Positions 53,794 through 62,890 of a DNA stretch of 64,000 nucleotides are shown piece after piece. Numbering within the stretch: position 1 is the stretch's first letter; each line of letters starts with the position of its first letter. The notes under the pieces are model-generated. The model saw nothing but the letters and a program-made list of their open reading frames with translations, ran no database searches and was not told the DNA's origin. The position numbers were made by a program, and so were the translations under genes. The stretch spans positions 310,001-374,000 of the forward strand of contig NZ_CP022529.1 of assembly GCF_002237595.1 (NCBI RefSeq), read 5' to 3'. The stretch is from Labrenzia sp. VG12. Its GTDB lineage: Bacteria; Pseudomonadota; Alphaproteobacteria; Rhizobiales; Stappiaceae.

Positions 53794-55050
53794 ATGAGGG
53801 GATTGATAGGAGCAATCAGTGTATTGGCGATCATGGCGGGCTCAACCGCCAGTGCCGAAACGTTGAAACTTGTGGAGGTAATCACCAGCCCGGAACGCAC
53901 CAAGGTGCTGCAGGCCCAGGTCGACGCCTTCGAAGCCGCCAATCCGGGCACGGAAGTTGAAATCGTCTCGCTTCCCTGGGGCCAGGCTTTTGAAAAGTTT
54001 GCCACGATGGTGGCCGGGGGCGACATTCCCGATGTCGTTGAAATGCCGGACCGCTGGGCCGGTATCTACAAGGACAAGCTGGTCGACCTGAACGACCGCA
54101 TCGCCGAGTGGGAACACGGCGCGACGCTGACCCAGAAGACGATCGACATGGGCCGTCAAACGGACGGCAAGAGCGCCCGCATGATCCCCTACGGGTTCTA
54201 CCTGCGTGCGCTTTTCTACAACAAGAAGCTTCTGGAAGAAGCGGGGGTCAAGGAGCCGCCGCGCACCATGGAAGACTTCATGGCAGCGTCCAAGGCTGTC
54301 TCCGAGCTGGACGGCAAATACGGTTATTGCCTGCGCGGCGGGCCGGGTGGTCTCAATGGCTGGATCATGATGGCCGCCACCATGAATGGCAGCAACACGT
54401 TCTTTGACGAAGACGGCAAGAGCACGCTCAACCAGCCGGGATCCGTGGAAGGCATCCAGTTCCTGATCGACATGTATCAGAACGGTTATGCGCCGAAGGA
54501 TGCGGTCAGCTGGGGCTTCAACGAGATCGTTGCCGGTTTCTATTCCGGCACCTGTGCCTTCCTTGATCAGGATCCGGATGCGTTGATCGCGGTCTCCGAG
54601 CGGATGGACGCCGAGGACTTTGCCGTCATCCCGATGCCGGTCGGTCCGGCGGGCAAGGCCTTCCCGACCATCGGCTTTGCCGGCTGGTCCATGTTCGATA
54701 CGACCTCCGACAAGGATCTCTCCTGGAAACTGATCGCGCATCTGTCCAGCCCGGACAGCAACAAGGAATGGGCCAAGCGCGTCGGTGTCATTCCGATCCA
54801 CGAAGGCGCCGAGCAGGACCCGCACTTCAGGACCGAACAGTTCGCGGGCTGGTTCGAGACCCTGAACGGCGACGAGTATGTCCCGACCGTCATGCCGACC
54901 TATCTGGAACAGTTCGGTTACTTCGCCGACAGCATCGCTCTGGAAACCAGCCAGGAAGCGTTGCTCGGCCAGATCAGCGCCCAGGAAGTGGCTGACCAAT
55001 GGGCGGACTTCCTGACGGATGAATATGCCCGCTGGAAAGCCGCGCAATGA
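53794..55050 (+). CDS. CUT1 sugar-type ABC importer substrate-binding protein
   Basis: This 418-residue periplasmic protein (SBP_bac_1 family) has a signal peptide (RGLIGAISVLAIMAGSTASA) and WGQAFEKFATMVAGGDIPDVVEMPDRWAG, RALFYNKKLLEEAGVKEPP and a late GWSMFDTTSD segment. Start 53794 has GGAGAAG upstream. The family binds sugars, polyols or related compounds; the true ligand here is unknown. Confidence 0.91.
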   Translation: MRGLIGAISVLAIMAGSTASAETLKLVEVITSPERTKVLQAQVDAFEAANPGTEVEIVSLPWGQAFEKFATMVAGGDIPDVVEMPDRWAGIYKDKLVDLNDRIAEWEHGATLTQKTIDMGRQTDGKSARMIPYGFYLRALFYNKKLLEEAGVKEPPRTMEDFMAASKAVSELDGKYGYCLRGGPGGLNGWIMMAATMNGSNTFFDEDGKSTLNQPGSVEGIQFLIDMYQNGYAPKDAVSWGFNEIVAGFYSGTCAFLDQDPDALIAVSERMDAEDFAVIPMPVGPAGKAFPTIGFAGWSMFDTTSDKDLSWKLIAHLSSPDSNKEWAKRVGVIPIHEGAEQDPHFRTEQFAGWFETLNGDEYVPTVMPTYLEQFGYFADSIALETSQEALLGQISAQEVADQWADFLTDEYARWKAAQ

Positions 55051-55976
55051 CCGCAATTGACACTGCCGCGCCCGGGAAACCCCGGGCGCGGCGCTCCATC
55101 TATCTCAGCTATCTGGTGGAGCCCTATCTCTACATTTCGCCTGCAATCATCCTGATTGCACTGGTGATGCTGGTTCCCCTGGTGATCGGCATTTCCTATG
55201 CCTTCCAGGCGGTCAATCTGCTGCGTCCGTTTCAGACCGGCTTTGTGGGGTTCGAGAACTTTCAGGCACTCTGGAGCGACCGCAAGTTCTGGTTGGCGCT
55301 GACCAACACCTTCTGGTGGACCGTCGGCTCCATTGTCTTCCAGTTCTTTCTGGGCCTTGGTCTTGCGCTTCTGCTCAACACGCATTTCTACGGCAAGCGG
55401 CTTGTGCAGGCGCTGGTGTTTCTGCCATGGGCAGTGCCGACCTTTCTCTCCGCCCTGACCTGGGCCTGGCTTTTCAATCCGACCATCGGTCCGCTTCCGC
55501 ACTGGCTGACAGATCTCGGCATCCTGTCCGAGCCCTTCAACATCCTGGGGGACCCGAACCTGGCCATGTGGGGTCCGATCACCGCCAATGTCTGGTTCGG
55601 CATTCCGTTCTTTGCCATCACGCTCCTGGCCGCGCTCCAGTCCATCCCGCATGAACTCTATGAGGCCGCGGAGATCGACGGCGCCACCACCTGGCAGACC
55701 TTCACCAAGATCACGCTGCCCTTCCTGGCACCGATGATTGCCATCACGGTCATGCTGAGGACGATCTGGATCGCAAACTTTGCCGATCTCATCTTTGTCA
55801 TGACCGGCGGCGGACCTGCCAATTCCACGCAGATCCTGTCGACCTACATTTTCACCACCGCCTTCCGCAAACTGGATTTCGGCTATGCCTCGGCCATCGC
55901 CGTCGCGCTGCTGGCCCTGCTGCTGCTCTATGCCGTCATCCTGCTGGTTCTGCGCAGGAAGCTGGTCAAGATCTGA
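55047..55976 (+). CDS. CUT1 ABC importer permease (MalF/UgpA type)
   Basis: This 309-residue membrane protein has six predicted helices and the EAA loop EAAEIDGATTWQTFTKITLPFLAP. The N-terminus (YLVEPYLYISPAIILIALVMLVPL) is a typical first helix. It overlaps the binding-protein gene by four bases. Confidence 0.92.
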   Translation: MTAIDTAAPGKPRARRSIYLSYLVEPYLYISPAIILIALVMLVPLVIGISYAFQAVNLLRPFQTGFVGFENFQALWSDRKFWLALTNTFWWTVGSIVFQFFLGLGLALLLNTHFYGKRLVQALVFLPWAVPTFLSALTWAWLFNPTIGPLPHWLTDLGILSEPFNILGDPNLAMWGPITANVWFGIPFFAITLLAALQSIPHELYEAAEIDGATTWQTFTKITLPFLAPMIAITVMLRTIWIANFADLIFVMTGGGPANSTQILSTYIFTTAFRKLDFGYASAIAVALLALLLLYAVILLVLRRKLVKI

Positions 55977-55984
55977 GACACTCC

Positions 55985-56827
55985 ATGAGCGCCCTTCGCA
56001 AAAGCTCGCCGCTGGCGGTCACCGGGAAATATCTGGCTCTGGCGTTTTACGTCACCTTTGCCCTGTTCCCGCTCTACTGGCTGGCCAAGATTGCGGTCAC
56101 GCCGGACAAGCTGATCTACACCGAGGGAACGGCACTCTTCCCGAGCCGCTTCACCTTCGAGAATTTCAGCACGGTGCTGATCGCAACGGATTTCCTTGCG
56201 TATTTCCGAAACAGCCTGGTGGTCTCGCTCGGCACGGCCGCGATCACCACTTGTATCGCAGCAGCAGCCGGGTACGCCTTCTCGCGCTTCGATTTCAGGG
56301 GCAAGCGGCTGGTGATCGCGTTGATGCTGATCACCCAGATGTTTCCCCTCCTGATGATCATCGCGCCGATCTACAAGATCGTGGCTGCAATCGGGTTGCT
56401 CAACTCGCTGACCAGCCTGATCATCGTCTACACGGCGTTCAACATTCCCTTCGCCACGTTCCTGATGCAGTCCTTCTTCGACGGTATCCCGAAGGACCTG
56501 GAAGAAGCCGGGATGATGGACGGGTGCACCCGCTTTCAGGCGCTGCGCAAGATCATTCTGCCGCTGACGCTGCCGGGTCTCGGCGCGACGCTCGGATTTG
56601 TGTTCACGGCGGCCTGGAGCGAGCTGCTGTTCGCGCTGATGCTGATCAATTCCAACGACACAATGACCTTCCCGGTCGGACTGCTGACCTTCGTTTCGAA
56701 ATTCTCGGTCGACTGGGGCCAGATGATGGCCGCCGGCGTGCTGGCGCTGGTGCCGTCCTGCCTCTTCTTCATCTTCATCCAGCGCTATCTGGTCCAGGGG
56801 CTGACCTCTGGCGCGGTCAAAGGGTAG
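55985..56827 (+). CDS. CUT1 ABC importer permease (MalG/UgpE type)
   Basis: This 280-residue membrane protein has the EAA loop EEAGMMDGCTRFQALRKIILPLTLPG and the family end RYLVQGLTSGAVKG. It lies eight bases after its partner permease. Confidence 0.92.
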   Translation: MSALRKSSPLAVTGKYLALAFYVTFALFPLYWLAKIAVTPDKLIYTEGTALFPSRFTFENFSTVLIATDFLAYFRNSLVVSLGTAAITTCIAAAAGYAFSRFDFRGKRLVIALMLITQMFPLLMIIAPIYKIVAAIGLLNSLTSLIIVYTAFNIPFATFLMQSFFDGIPKDLEEAGMMDGCTRFQALRKIILPLTLPGLGATLGFVFTAAWSELLFALMLINSNDTMTFPVGLLTFVSKFSVDWGQMMAAGVLALVPSCLFFIFIQRYLVQGLTSGAVKG

Positions 56828-56836
56828 GGACTTTCG

Positions 56837-57898
56837 ATGGCACGTATCGATCTCACCAACATTTCCAAATCCTATGGCTCCGTTGAAGTCATGCGCGACA
56901 TCAACCTGTCCATCGAGGATGGCGAGTTCATTGTCCTGGTCGGGCCTTCGGGCTGTGGCAAGTCCACATTGCTGCGCATGATCGCGGGGCTGGAGCCCAT
57001 CACCGGCGGCGAGTTCACGGTCGATGGCCGGCGCATGAACGAGGTGCCGCCACGCGACCGGGACATGGCCATGGTATTCCAGTCCTATGCGCTTTATCCG
57101 CATATGGATGTCGCCCGGAACATGGGGTTTTCGCTGGAAATCCGGAAGGCGCCAAACGAGGAACGGGGCAGCAAGGTCAGGCAGGCGGCGCAGACGCTTG
57201 GCCTGACAAAGCTGACCGAACGGCTGCCGAAGCAGCTCTCCGGGGGCCAGCGCCAGCGTGTCGCGATGGGACGTGCCATCGTGCGCGATCCGAGTGCTTT
57301 CCTGTTTGATGAGCCGCTCTCCAACCTGGATGCGGCGCTGCGGGTGGAAATGCGCCTGGAAATCGCAAGGCTGCATCAGCGTCTCAAGGCCACGATGGTC
57401 TATGTCACCCACGACCAGGTGGAGGCCTTGACCCTGGCTGACCGGATAGTCGTGCTCAATGCCGGAGACATCCAGCAAGTCGGGACACCGCTGGAGCTTT
57501 ATGACCGGCCGGCCAACAAGTTCGTCGCCCAGTTCATAGGATCGCCAACCATGAACATTCTGGAGATCGAACCGGCCGCCGAGGGCATCCAGTTGAAGGA
57601 TGGCACGTCTTTGACAGTCGGCCTGCCCGAAGGCCAGAAGCGCGCCAGCGAGCTAGGAGTTCGCCCGGAACACCTCAACATCGTTGCTCCTGACGCGGCG
57701 CATCTGTCAGGGCGGGCCGAGCTGGTCGAACATCTGGGGTCGGACACCAACATCCATGCGCATGTTCCCGGTATCGGCCAGGTGCTGGTGCGCGAACACG
57801 GACACTTTCCCCTGAAATCGGGTGAACCCGTCGGCATTGCGGTTGATCTCGCAAAGACCCATCTGTTTGGCCCCGATGGACGTCGACTGGCGGCGTGA
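56837..57898 (+). CDS. CUT1 ABC importer ATPase (MalK/UgpC type)
   Basis: This 353-residue protein has an ABC domain with Walker A GPSGCGKST, VFQSYALYPHM, signature LSGGQRQR and Walker B AFLFDEPLSNLDAALR, followed from about residue 240 by the C-terminal TOBE/regulatory domain (RPEHLNIVAPD). It ends the operon; a convergent gene follows 16 bases later. Confidence 0.93.
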   Translation: MARIDLTNISKSYGSVEVMRDINLSIEDGEFIVLVGPSGCGKSTLLRMIAGLEPITGGEFTVDGRRMNEVPPRDRDMAMVFQSYALYPHMDVARNMGFSLEIRKAPNEERGSKVRQAAQTLGLTKLTERLPKQLSGGQRQRVAMGRAIVRDPSAFLFDEPLSNLDAALRVEMRLEIARLHQRLKATMVYVTHDQVEALTLADRIVVLNAGDIQQVGTPLELYDRPANKFVAQFIGSPTMNILEIEPAAEGIQLKDGTSLTVGLPEGQKRASELGVRPEHLNIVAPDAAHLSGRAELVEHLGSDTNIHAHVPGIGQVLVREHGHFPLKSGEPVGIAVDLAKTHLFGPDGRRLAA

Positions 57899-57913
57899 AT
57901 ACGGGCTGTCAGT

Positions 57914-59311
57914 CTAGTCGCTATCGCAATAGCAGGTTTTGTAGGCGTCCCTACCGATCGCACTTTGTGCGCAGGCATAAGCCTTCCAGTTTGAAGCGGT
58001 GACCGGTCCGTCCGTGGCCGATACGGTATAGAGGGTGCTGAAGCGTGTACGCACCGCTTCGTCGGTCTTGATTCTTGCCGCCAGGGACGCGCGGCTCGCA
58101 GGAGACAAATCGGCAAGCGAGAAGGTGTCGCGATAGCGGTATTCGAGCTGCCAGATCGGGTCCTCACCGGTTGCGGCCCCTGCCAGATTGCTCAGATAGT
58201 ATGTCGCTGAATCATCAATATCACCGCTCGTCCGGTCATAGAGGAAAACGGCAAAGGCCGGGTTGTTGCCAAAGATCGGACTGACCGCCGGCGTGATCTG
58301 GCTGGCGATCAGCGGCGCCCCGTCACCGTCCGCGATGACCGCGAAACTGTCCATGTGGGTGTGGCCGGAGAAGCTGTAGGTCACGACACCGGCATAGCGT
58401 TGCATCAGCTGCTGAAAGTCGGACGGGAAGGGGGCGCGCCAGAACGGGCTGATCGTCGCGTCGCATGTGCCTTTCCCATGTGTGGTCGAATAGGCGTTGA
58501 TCCCGGGCGGCACATGCAACAAGAGCTGAGCCTTACGGCCGGCCTTGTGGGTGTCTGCAATCTGCTGCTCCAGCCAGGACATCATCTGAGCGCCCGGATC
58601 GCCTCCGTCTGGATTGCACCTGTCCGAATAGCGCGGCGTCCAGAAGATGTTGTTGAGCGCGATGAGGTCCGTGTCGGCGAGCGTCGGGTGGGCAGTCTTG
58701 TAGGCGCCGCCTTGCGGGAAATCATGAAAGCGCGTCGGCTGGTGGCTGAGCGCCGCCCATTGCTCCTGAAGGCCGGCAAGAAAGGCGCCGCCAGGGGCAA
58801 TCTCATAATCGCCACAGGCGGAATCGGTGTTGCCCAGAACGCCGAAAACGGGAATATCGTCGAAGGTTTCACCGATCAGCCGTGAGACATATTGCGCCGT
58901 CTTGACGGCGAATGGTTCGACACCCTGTGGCGATGGTCCCGCGGTGGCCTGATACTTTTCGTTGAACCCGTGGCTCAGGTAATCGCCGGTATAGAGCACA
59001 TAATCATAGGTCAGACCCAGTGCCGCTGCGGCGTTGAACGCTGAAACCATCAGATCATGGCCGGCATCCTTGCCGTAGCCCTGAATGCCGCCAGTTCCCC
59101 TCGTGAAGATCGAGGACCAGTCCGACACCGGGCTCTGGTCCAGTTGCGGAACAAGACTGGCGTCCGTGAACGGATCGAAATGGATATCGGTGACGATCAG
59201 GAAAAGTCCCTGATCGGTGCTTGGCTGAAATGGCGGTGAGGCCTGCTGGGCAAGGGCGCCGGTCTGAAGCAGAGCCAGGATCGGTATTGCTAATGCGGAA
59301 CGTCGGACCAC
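57914..59311 (-). CDS. Secreted sphingomyelinase-like metallophosphoesterase
   Basis: This 465-residue protein has a signal peptide (RRSALAIPILALLQTGALAQQ) and a calcineurin-like phosphoesterase core of the acid sphingomyelinase-like type: TDIHFDPF, YTGDYLSHG, LGNTDS (metal Asn-type position), LLLHVPPGIN and FSGHTHMDSF. Four cysteines near the C-terminal end (ACAQ, TCYCDSD) could form disulfides. It starts at GTG with GAGGTGG upstream and is alone on its strand. It likely cleaves a phosphodiester or phosphomonoester outside the cytoplasm; a lipid substrate is only inferred. Confidence 0.85.
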   Translation of the reverse strand: MVRRSALAIPILALLQTGALAQQASPPFQPSTDQGLFLIVTDIHFDPFTDASLVPQLDQSPVSDWSSIFTRGTGGIQGYGKDAGHDLMVSAFNAAAALGLTYDYVLYTGDYLSHGFNEKYQATAGPSPQGVEPFAVKTAQYVSRLIGETFDDIPVFGVLGNTDSACGDYEIAPGGAFLAGLQEQWAALSHQPTRFHDFPQGGAYKTAHPTLADTDLIALNNIFWTPRYSDRCNPDGGDPGAQMMSWLEQQIADTHKAGRKAQLLLHVPPGINAYSTTHGKGTCDATISPFWRAPFPSDFQQLMQRYAGVVTYSFSGHTHMDSFAVIADGDGAPLIASQITPAVSPIFGNNPAFAVFLYDRTSGDIDDSATYYLSNLAGAATGEDPIWQLEYRYRDTFSLADLSPASRASLAARIKTDEAVRTRFSTLYTVSATDGPVTASNWKAYACAQSAIGRDAYKTCYCDSD

Positions 59312-59482
59312 GGCACCACCTCAAAACCTCGGAGACACTCAGGGCAAGTGTACACCTGCAGGTCGCAACTGCCGAAGAAAACCTTTTGCCGCAGACCAGA
59401 AGCACTGCCTGTTCGGAAGTTTCAGCGTTCACCTTTGCTGAAGACCGGGCAGGAGACCGCCAGCCGCTTCAAACCGTTCCCG

Positions 59483-60133
59483 TCAGGGGGCATTTCTCTG
59501 CGATGGGGTTCTTGTGAACGCCTCCGGTCTCTCCTGCGAGCCGGATTGCCGCTGCTCCCTGGCAGCGCTGCTCCACCAGAAGAGCTGCTGGAAAGTCCGA
59601 TCGAGGTAACTGTCCCACTGGTCAGCGTCGACAGAAGCGGCGTAGTTACCCGCGTCGTCGAACACCTCCTGGGCTTTCGGCACATGCACCATGGCGGAGA
59701 CCGGCAGGCAGCCGAGCTCGGAAAGATAGGTGCGCATGTTGACGGCGGCCCTGGCACCGCCCCACTGGCCGGCGGAATAAGTCACGATCGCGCTCGGTTT
59801 ATAGGAAAACAGCGAACTGCCGAAGTGGTTGAGCAGATGGGCTAGCGCTGGCGACATGGAATGATTGTATTCCGGGCTCACCATCACATAGCCGTCTGCT
59901 TCCATGATCTGTCTGGCCAGGTCGTCGAGCTGGTCCGGTGCCTTGCCCTTTGCGTAGGCAAATTGCGGCTTGAAAGGTTGAGGCAGGTCGATTTCCAGCG
60001 GGTCAACCAAATGCGTGTCCGTTCCGGTCGCGGACAGCCGGCGTTCGCAGGCTTTCGCGACGCGTAGCCCAAGCCGGGCAGGGCGCGGCGGAGTGCTGTC
60101 GCGTTCCGAACCGAGAAAAACCAGAAACTTCAT
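59483..60133 (-). CDS. NADPH-dependent FMN reductase family protein
   Basis: This 216-residue flavodoxin-like protein has KFLVFLGSERDSTPPRPARLGLRVA (the phosphate loop region) and the hallmark VSPEYNHSMSPALAHLLNHF with YSAGQWGGARA. It would transfer electrons from NAD(P)H to FMN or a quinone. It starts at ATG 60133. Its role in this location is unclear. Confidence 0.9.
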   Translation of the reverse strand: MKFLVFLGSERDSTPPRPARLGLRVAKACERRLSATGTDTHLVDPLEIDLPQPFKPQFAYAKGKAPDQLDDLARQIMEADGYVMVSPEYNHSMSPALAHLLNHFGSSLFSYKPSAIVTYSAGQWGGARAAVNMRTYLSELGCLPVSAMVHVPKAQEVFDDAGNYAASVDADQWDSYLDRTFQQLFWWSSAAREQRQSGSQERPEAFTRTPSQRNAP

Positions 60134-60238
60134 TTGAGACCCTGTGTGTTGACCCGTCGCAAATTGATAACGGCTCAGCGATTGAAACGGTAGTCCGCAC
60201 TGCTTCAGGAGAGGCTGGTCGAAGGGCGGCGTTGTCTT

Positions 60239-60697
60239 TCACTGCTCCAGGTGCAGTCCGCGGAATTCCTTGACCGTTGATAGGCTGAGAAGGGTTTTCA
60301 TCTGAGAAACGCTCGGGATCTGGGACAGGCGGTTGCGGTAGAGATTTTCATAAGCGGCAGTGTTTTTGGTGATGAGGCGGATCAGATAGTCGAATTCGCC
60401 CGAGATCAAGTGACATTCGAGTACCTCAGGCATGCGTTCGATCGCTTTTTCGAATGCGGTGATGTCGCCCTTGCGCTGGCTGGTCAGTTTCACCTCGATA
60501 AACACCTGGATTTCCAGGTTAAGAGCAGAACGGTCCACACGGACCGTGTATCCGGAGATGATGCCGTTGGTCTCCAGCAACTTGACCCTGCGGTGGCATG
60601 CTGAAAGGGACAAGCCGACGAGTTCCGACAACTTGGCCATCGAGATCCGGCTGTCTTTCTGCAAAGCTGTAAGAATTTTCTGATCGAGCGCATCCAT
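60239..60697 (-). CDS. Lrp/AsnC family transcriptional regulator
   Basis: This 152-residue regulator has MDALDQKILTALQKDSRISMAKLSELVGLSLSACHRRVKLLE (in part) and a RAM domain with LISGEFDYLIRLITKN. I start at ATG 60697 rather than a TTG 27 bases upstream because it fits the family. It is divergent from the stress-protein/alanine-symporter pair and probably controls it in response to an amino acid. Confidence 0.88.
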   Translation of the reverse strand: MDALDQKILTALQKDSRISMAKLSELVGLSLSACHRRVKLLETNGIISGYTVRVDRSALNLEIQVFIEVKLTSQRKGDITAFEKAIERMPEVLECHLISGEFDYLIRLITKNTAAYENLYRNRLSQIPSVSQMKTLLSLSTVKEFRGLHLEQ

Positions 60698-60720
60698 GAG
60701 AAAATTTCCGAAAAAGGAGA

Positions 60721-60777
60721 TCAAATTCGATAATTATTCATAAAATATCTCAATCTCGTCGAAATTCGAGAACTTTT
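60721..60777. promoter_or_regulatory. AT-rich divergent promoter region with Lrp-like half-sites
   Basis: AAATTCGA occurs twice (in TCAAATTCGATAA at 60721 and in GTCGAAATTCGAG at about 60759), with an AT-rich stretch between. The second is part of a TCGAAATTCGA inverted repeat. The gap separates the Lrp gene from the genes at 60840 and 61296 and is the likely binding region. Confidence 0.4.
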
Positions 60778-60839
60778 GTGAATCTTAGCAAGGTAAATTT
60801 CCCTTACGGCAAAAAGCCGTATGACAGGGGAACATAATC

Positions 60840-61274
60840 ATGTCGAAGAGGATCGTCGTCGGATATGACGGCAGCAAAAGCGGCGCAAACGCGCTGGAAT
60901 TCGCAGTTGGTCTTGCAAAGGCCAGTGGAGCGGGGCTCGTGATTGCCCATGTACTGGAATGGTCGCCCTATACCTTCCTGACACCTACGGAAATTGAGGA
61001 ACGCCACAAGCGGCGTACCGAAGAACTGCAGCGCGCGGAAACCGCGGTGCTGGCCCCGGTCGTCGAGAAACTGGCCGGCAGCGGCCTGGAGGTCACAACG
61101 GAGCTGCGCTACGGCCACATCGCGGAAACCTTGATCAAGATTGCCGAGGATGAAGGCGTGGAGCACCTGGTGATCGGCCGGACCGGCCATTCCAGCCTGT
61201 CCACCCGCATCTTCGGTTCGGTCGCCGGCAGCCTGGCCCAGGCAGCGCCCGTGCCCGTCACCATTGTTCCGTAA
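60840..61274 (+). CDS. Universal stress protein (UspA family)
   Basis: This 144-residue protein has the UspA fold: IVVGYDGSKSGANALEFAVGLAK at the start and the ATP-binding GRTGHSSLSTRIFGSVAGSLAQAAPVPVTIVP (in part) at the end, with the G-2x-G-9x-G-S/T pattern. It lies 21 bases before the alanine symporter gene and is probably co-transcribed, so it may monitor energy state linked to uptake. Confidence 0.92.
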   Translation: MSKRIVVGYDGSKSGANALEFAVGLAKASGAGLVIAHVLEWSPYTFLTPTEIEERHKRRTEELQRAETAVLAPVVEKLAGSGLEVTTELRYGHIAETLIKIAEDEGVEHLVIGRTGHSSLSTRIFGSVAGSLAQAAPVPVTIVP

Positions 61275-61295
61275 GCTTCCAGAGGCGATTTCCAA

Positions 61296-62837
61296 ATGAA
61301 GAAAATCAGCACTGCGGCTTTCGCCGCAACGGCCATGCTATGCGCAAGTGCGCCTGCGATGGCCCAGTCGATCGACGAACAGGTCAACGCCCTTTTCGCC
61401 AGCTCCACCGGCTGGTTCGTCAGCTTTATCTTCAGCCCGTTTCCCGGAACATCCTTCCCGTGGATCGTGGCCTGGCTCGTGGTGGCAGCCACGGTGTTCA
61501 CGCTCTATTTCGGTTTCATCCAGTTCCGGGCCTTTCCGCATTCCATCGCTCTGGTGAAGGGGGAATACTCCGACCCGAATGATGCCGGGGAGGTCAGTCA
61601 CTTTCAGGCTTTGGCCACTGCCTTGTCCGGCACCGTCGGTCTGGGGAATATCGCGGGTGTTGCCGTCGCTGTCGGTATTGGCGGGCCAGGTGCGACCTTC
61701 TGGATGATCCTTGCCGGCCTCATGGGCATGGCGTCCAAGTTCACGGAGTGTACGCTCGGGGTAAAGTACCGCAACGAATACGCAGACGGCACCGTGTCCG
61801 GTGGTCCCATGTATTACATGACCAAGGGCTTTGAGGAACGCGGCCTGCCGGCCGGCAAGTTCCTGGCGGTTCTGTTCGCGATCTTCTGTATCCTTGGGGC
61901 GCTGGGTGGCGGCAACATGTTCCAGGCCAACCAGGCGCACGCCCAAATCGCCAATGTCGTTGGTGACTATCCGGGCTGGATCACGGGGCTCGTCTTTGCC
62001 GGGATCGTTTTTGCCGTGATTGTCGGAGGTTTGAAGTCAATCGCGTCGGTGACCGAAAAGGTTGTGCCGTTCATGGGCATCCTTTACGTGCTCACTGCTC
62101 TGGTGATCATCGGGATGAACGCCGACAAGATCGGTTGGGCCTTCGGCCAGATCATTGATGGTGCTTTCACAGGTCTCGGCGTCGCCGGTGGCATGGTCGG
62201 TGCTCTGATCCAGGGCTTCAAGCGGGCGGCTTTCTCCAACGAAGCCGGCGTCGGTTCCGCCGCCATCGCGCACTCCGCAGTGCGTACCAAGGAGCCGATC
62301 ACGGAAGGGTTTGTCTCCCTTCTGGAGCCTTTCATCGACACGGTCGTCATCTGTACCATGACCGCGCTGGTGATCATTATCACCGGTCAGTTGGTGTCCG
62401 ACCCGAACACGGGGCTTTACCTTCTCAACGAGGGCGGTTCGGCCATTCAGACGGTTGACGGCAACTCGGGTGTCGCGCTGACATCTGCGGCGTTCTCCTC
62501 CGCCTTCGGCTGGTTCCAGTACGTGCTGGCGATCGCCGTTGTTCTGTTCGCCTTCTCCACCATGATCAGCTGGTCCTATTACGGCCTGAAGGCCTGGACC
62601 TTCCTCTTTGGTGAAGGCAAGGCCAAGGAACTGGTGTTCAAGATCCTGTTCTGCATCTTCGTGGTGATCGGCGCTGCCGCCAGCCTTGGCCCGGTGATCG
62701 ATTTCTCGGACGCTGCGATCTTTGCCATGGCGGTGGTCAACATCATCGCGCTGTACGCCCTGATGCCGATCGTCAAGAAAGAGCTCAACAGCTATCTGAG
62801 CCGATTGAAATCCGGTGAAATCAAGAAGTTTGCCTGA
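61296..62837 (+). CDS. Sodium:alanine symporter family (AGCS) transporter
   Basis: This 513-residue transporter has an N-terminal signal-like segment (STAAFAATAMLCASAPAMA) and about ten membrane helices. AGCS signatures are visible: ALSGTVGLGNIAGVA, GGPMYYMTKG, QGFKRAAFSNEAGVGSA. It brings in alanine or glycine with sodium. The signal-like N-terminus is longer than in many relatives. It is controlled presumably by the Lrp gene at 60239. Confidence 0.92.
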   Translation: MKKISTAAFAATAMLCASAPAMAQSIDEQVNALFASSTGWFVSFIFSPFPGTSFPWIVAWLVVAATVFTLYFGFIQFRAFPHSIALVKGEYSDPNDAGEVSHFQALATALSGTVGLGNIAGVAVAVGIGGPGATFWMILAGLMGMASKFTECTLGVKYRNEYADGTVSGGPMYYMTKGFEERGLPAGKFLAVLFAIFCILGALGGGNMFQANQAHAQIANVVGDYPGWITGLVFAGIVFAVIVGGLKSIASVTEKVVPFMGILYVLTALVIIGMNADKIGWAFGQIIDGAFTGLGVAGGMVGALIQGFKRAAFSNEAGVGSAAIAHSAVRTKEPITEGFVSLLEPFIDTVVICTMTALVIIITGQLVSDPNTGLYLLNEGGSAIQTVDGNSGVALTSAAFSSAFGWFQYVLAIAVVLFAFSTMISWSYYGLKAWTFLFGEGKAKELVFKILFCIFVVIGAAASLGPVIDFSDAAIFAMAVVNIIALYALMPIVKKELNSYLSRLKSGEIKKFA

Positions 62838-62860
62838 TTTCCCAGCACAGACATGACTGG

Positions 62861-62890
62861 CAGGCCGCCTCCGGGCGGCCTGTTTCATTT
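62861..62890 (+). terminator. Intrinsic terminator after the alanine symporter
   Basis: CAGGCCGCC and GGGCGGCCTG form a strong stem with a very short loop, followed by TTTCATTTT. It lies 24 bases after the symporter stop. Confidence 0.8.
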
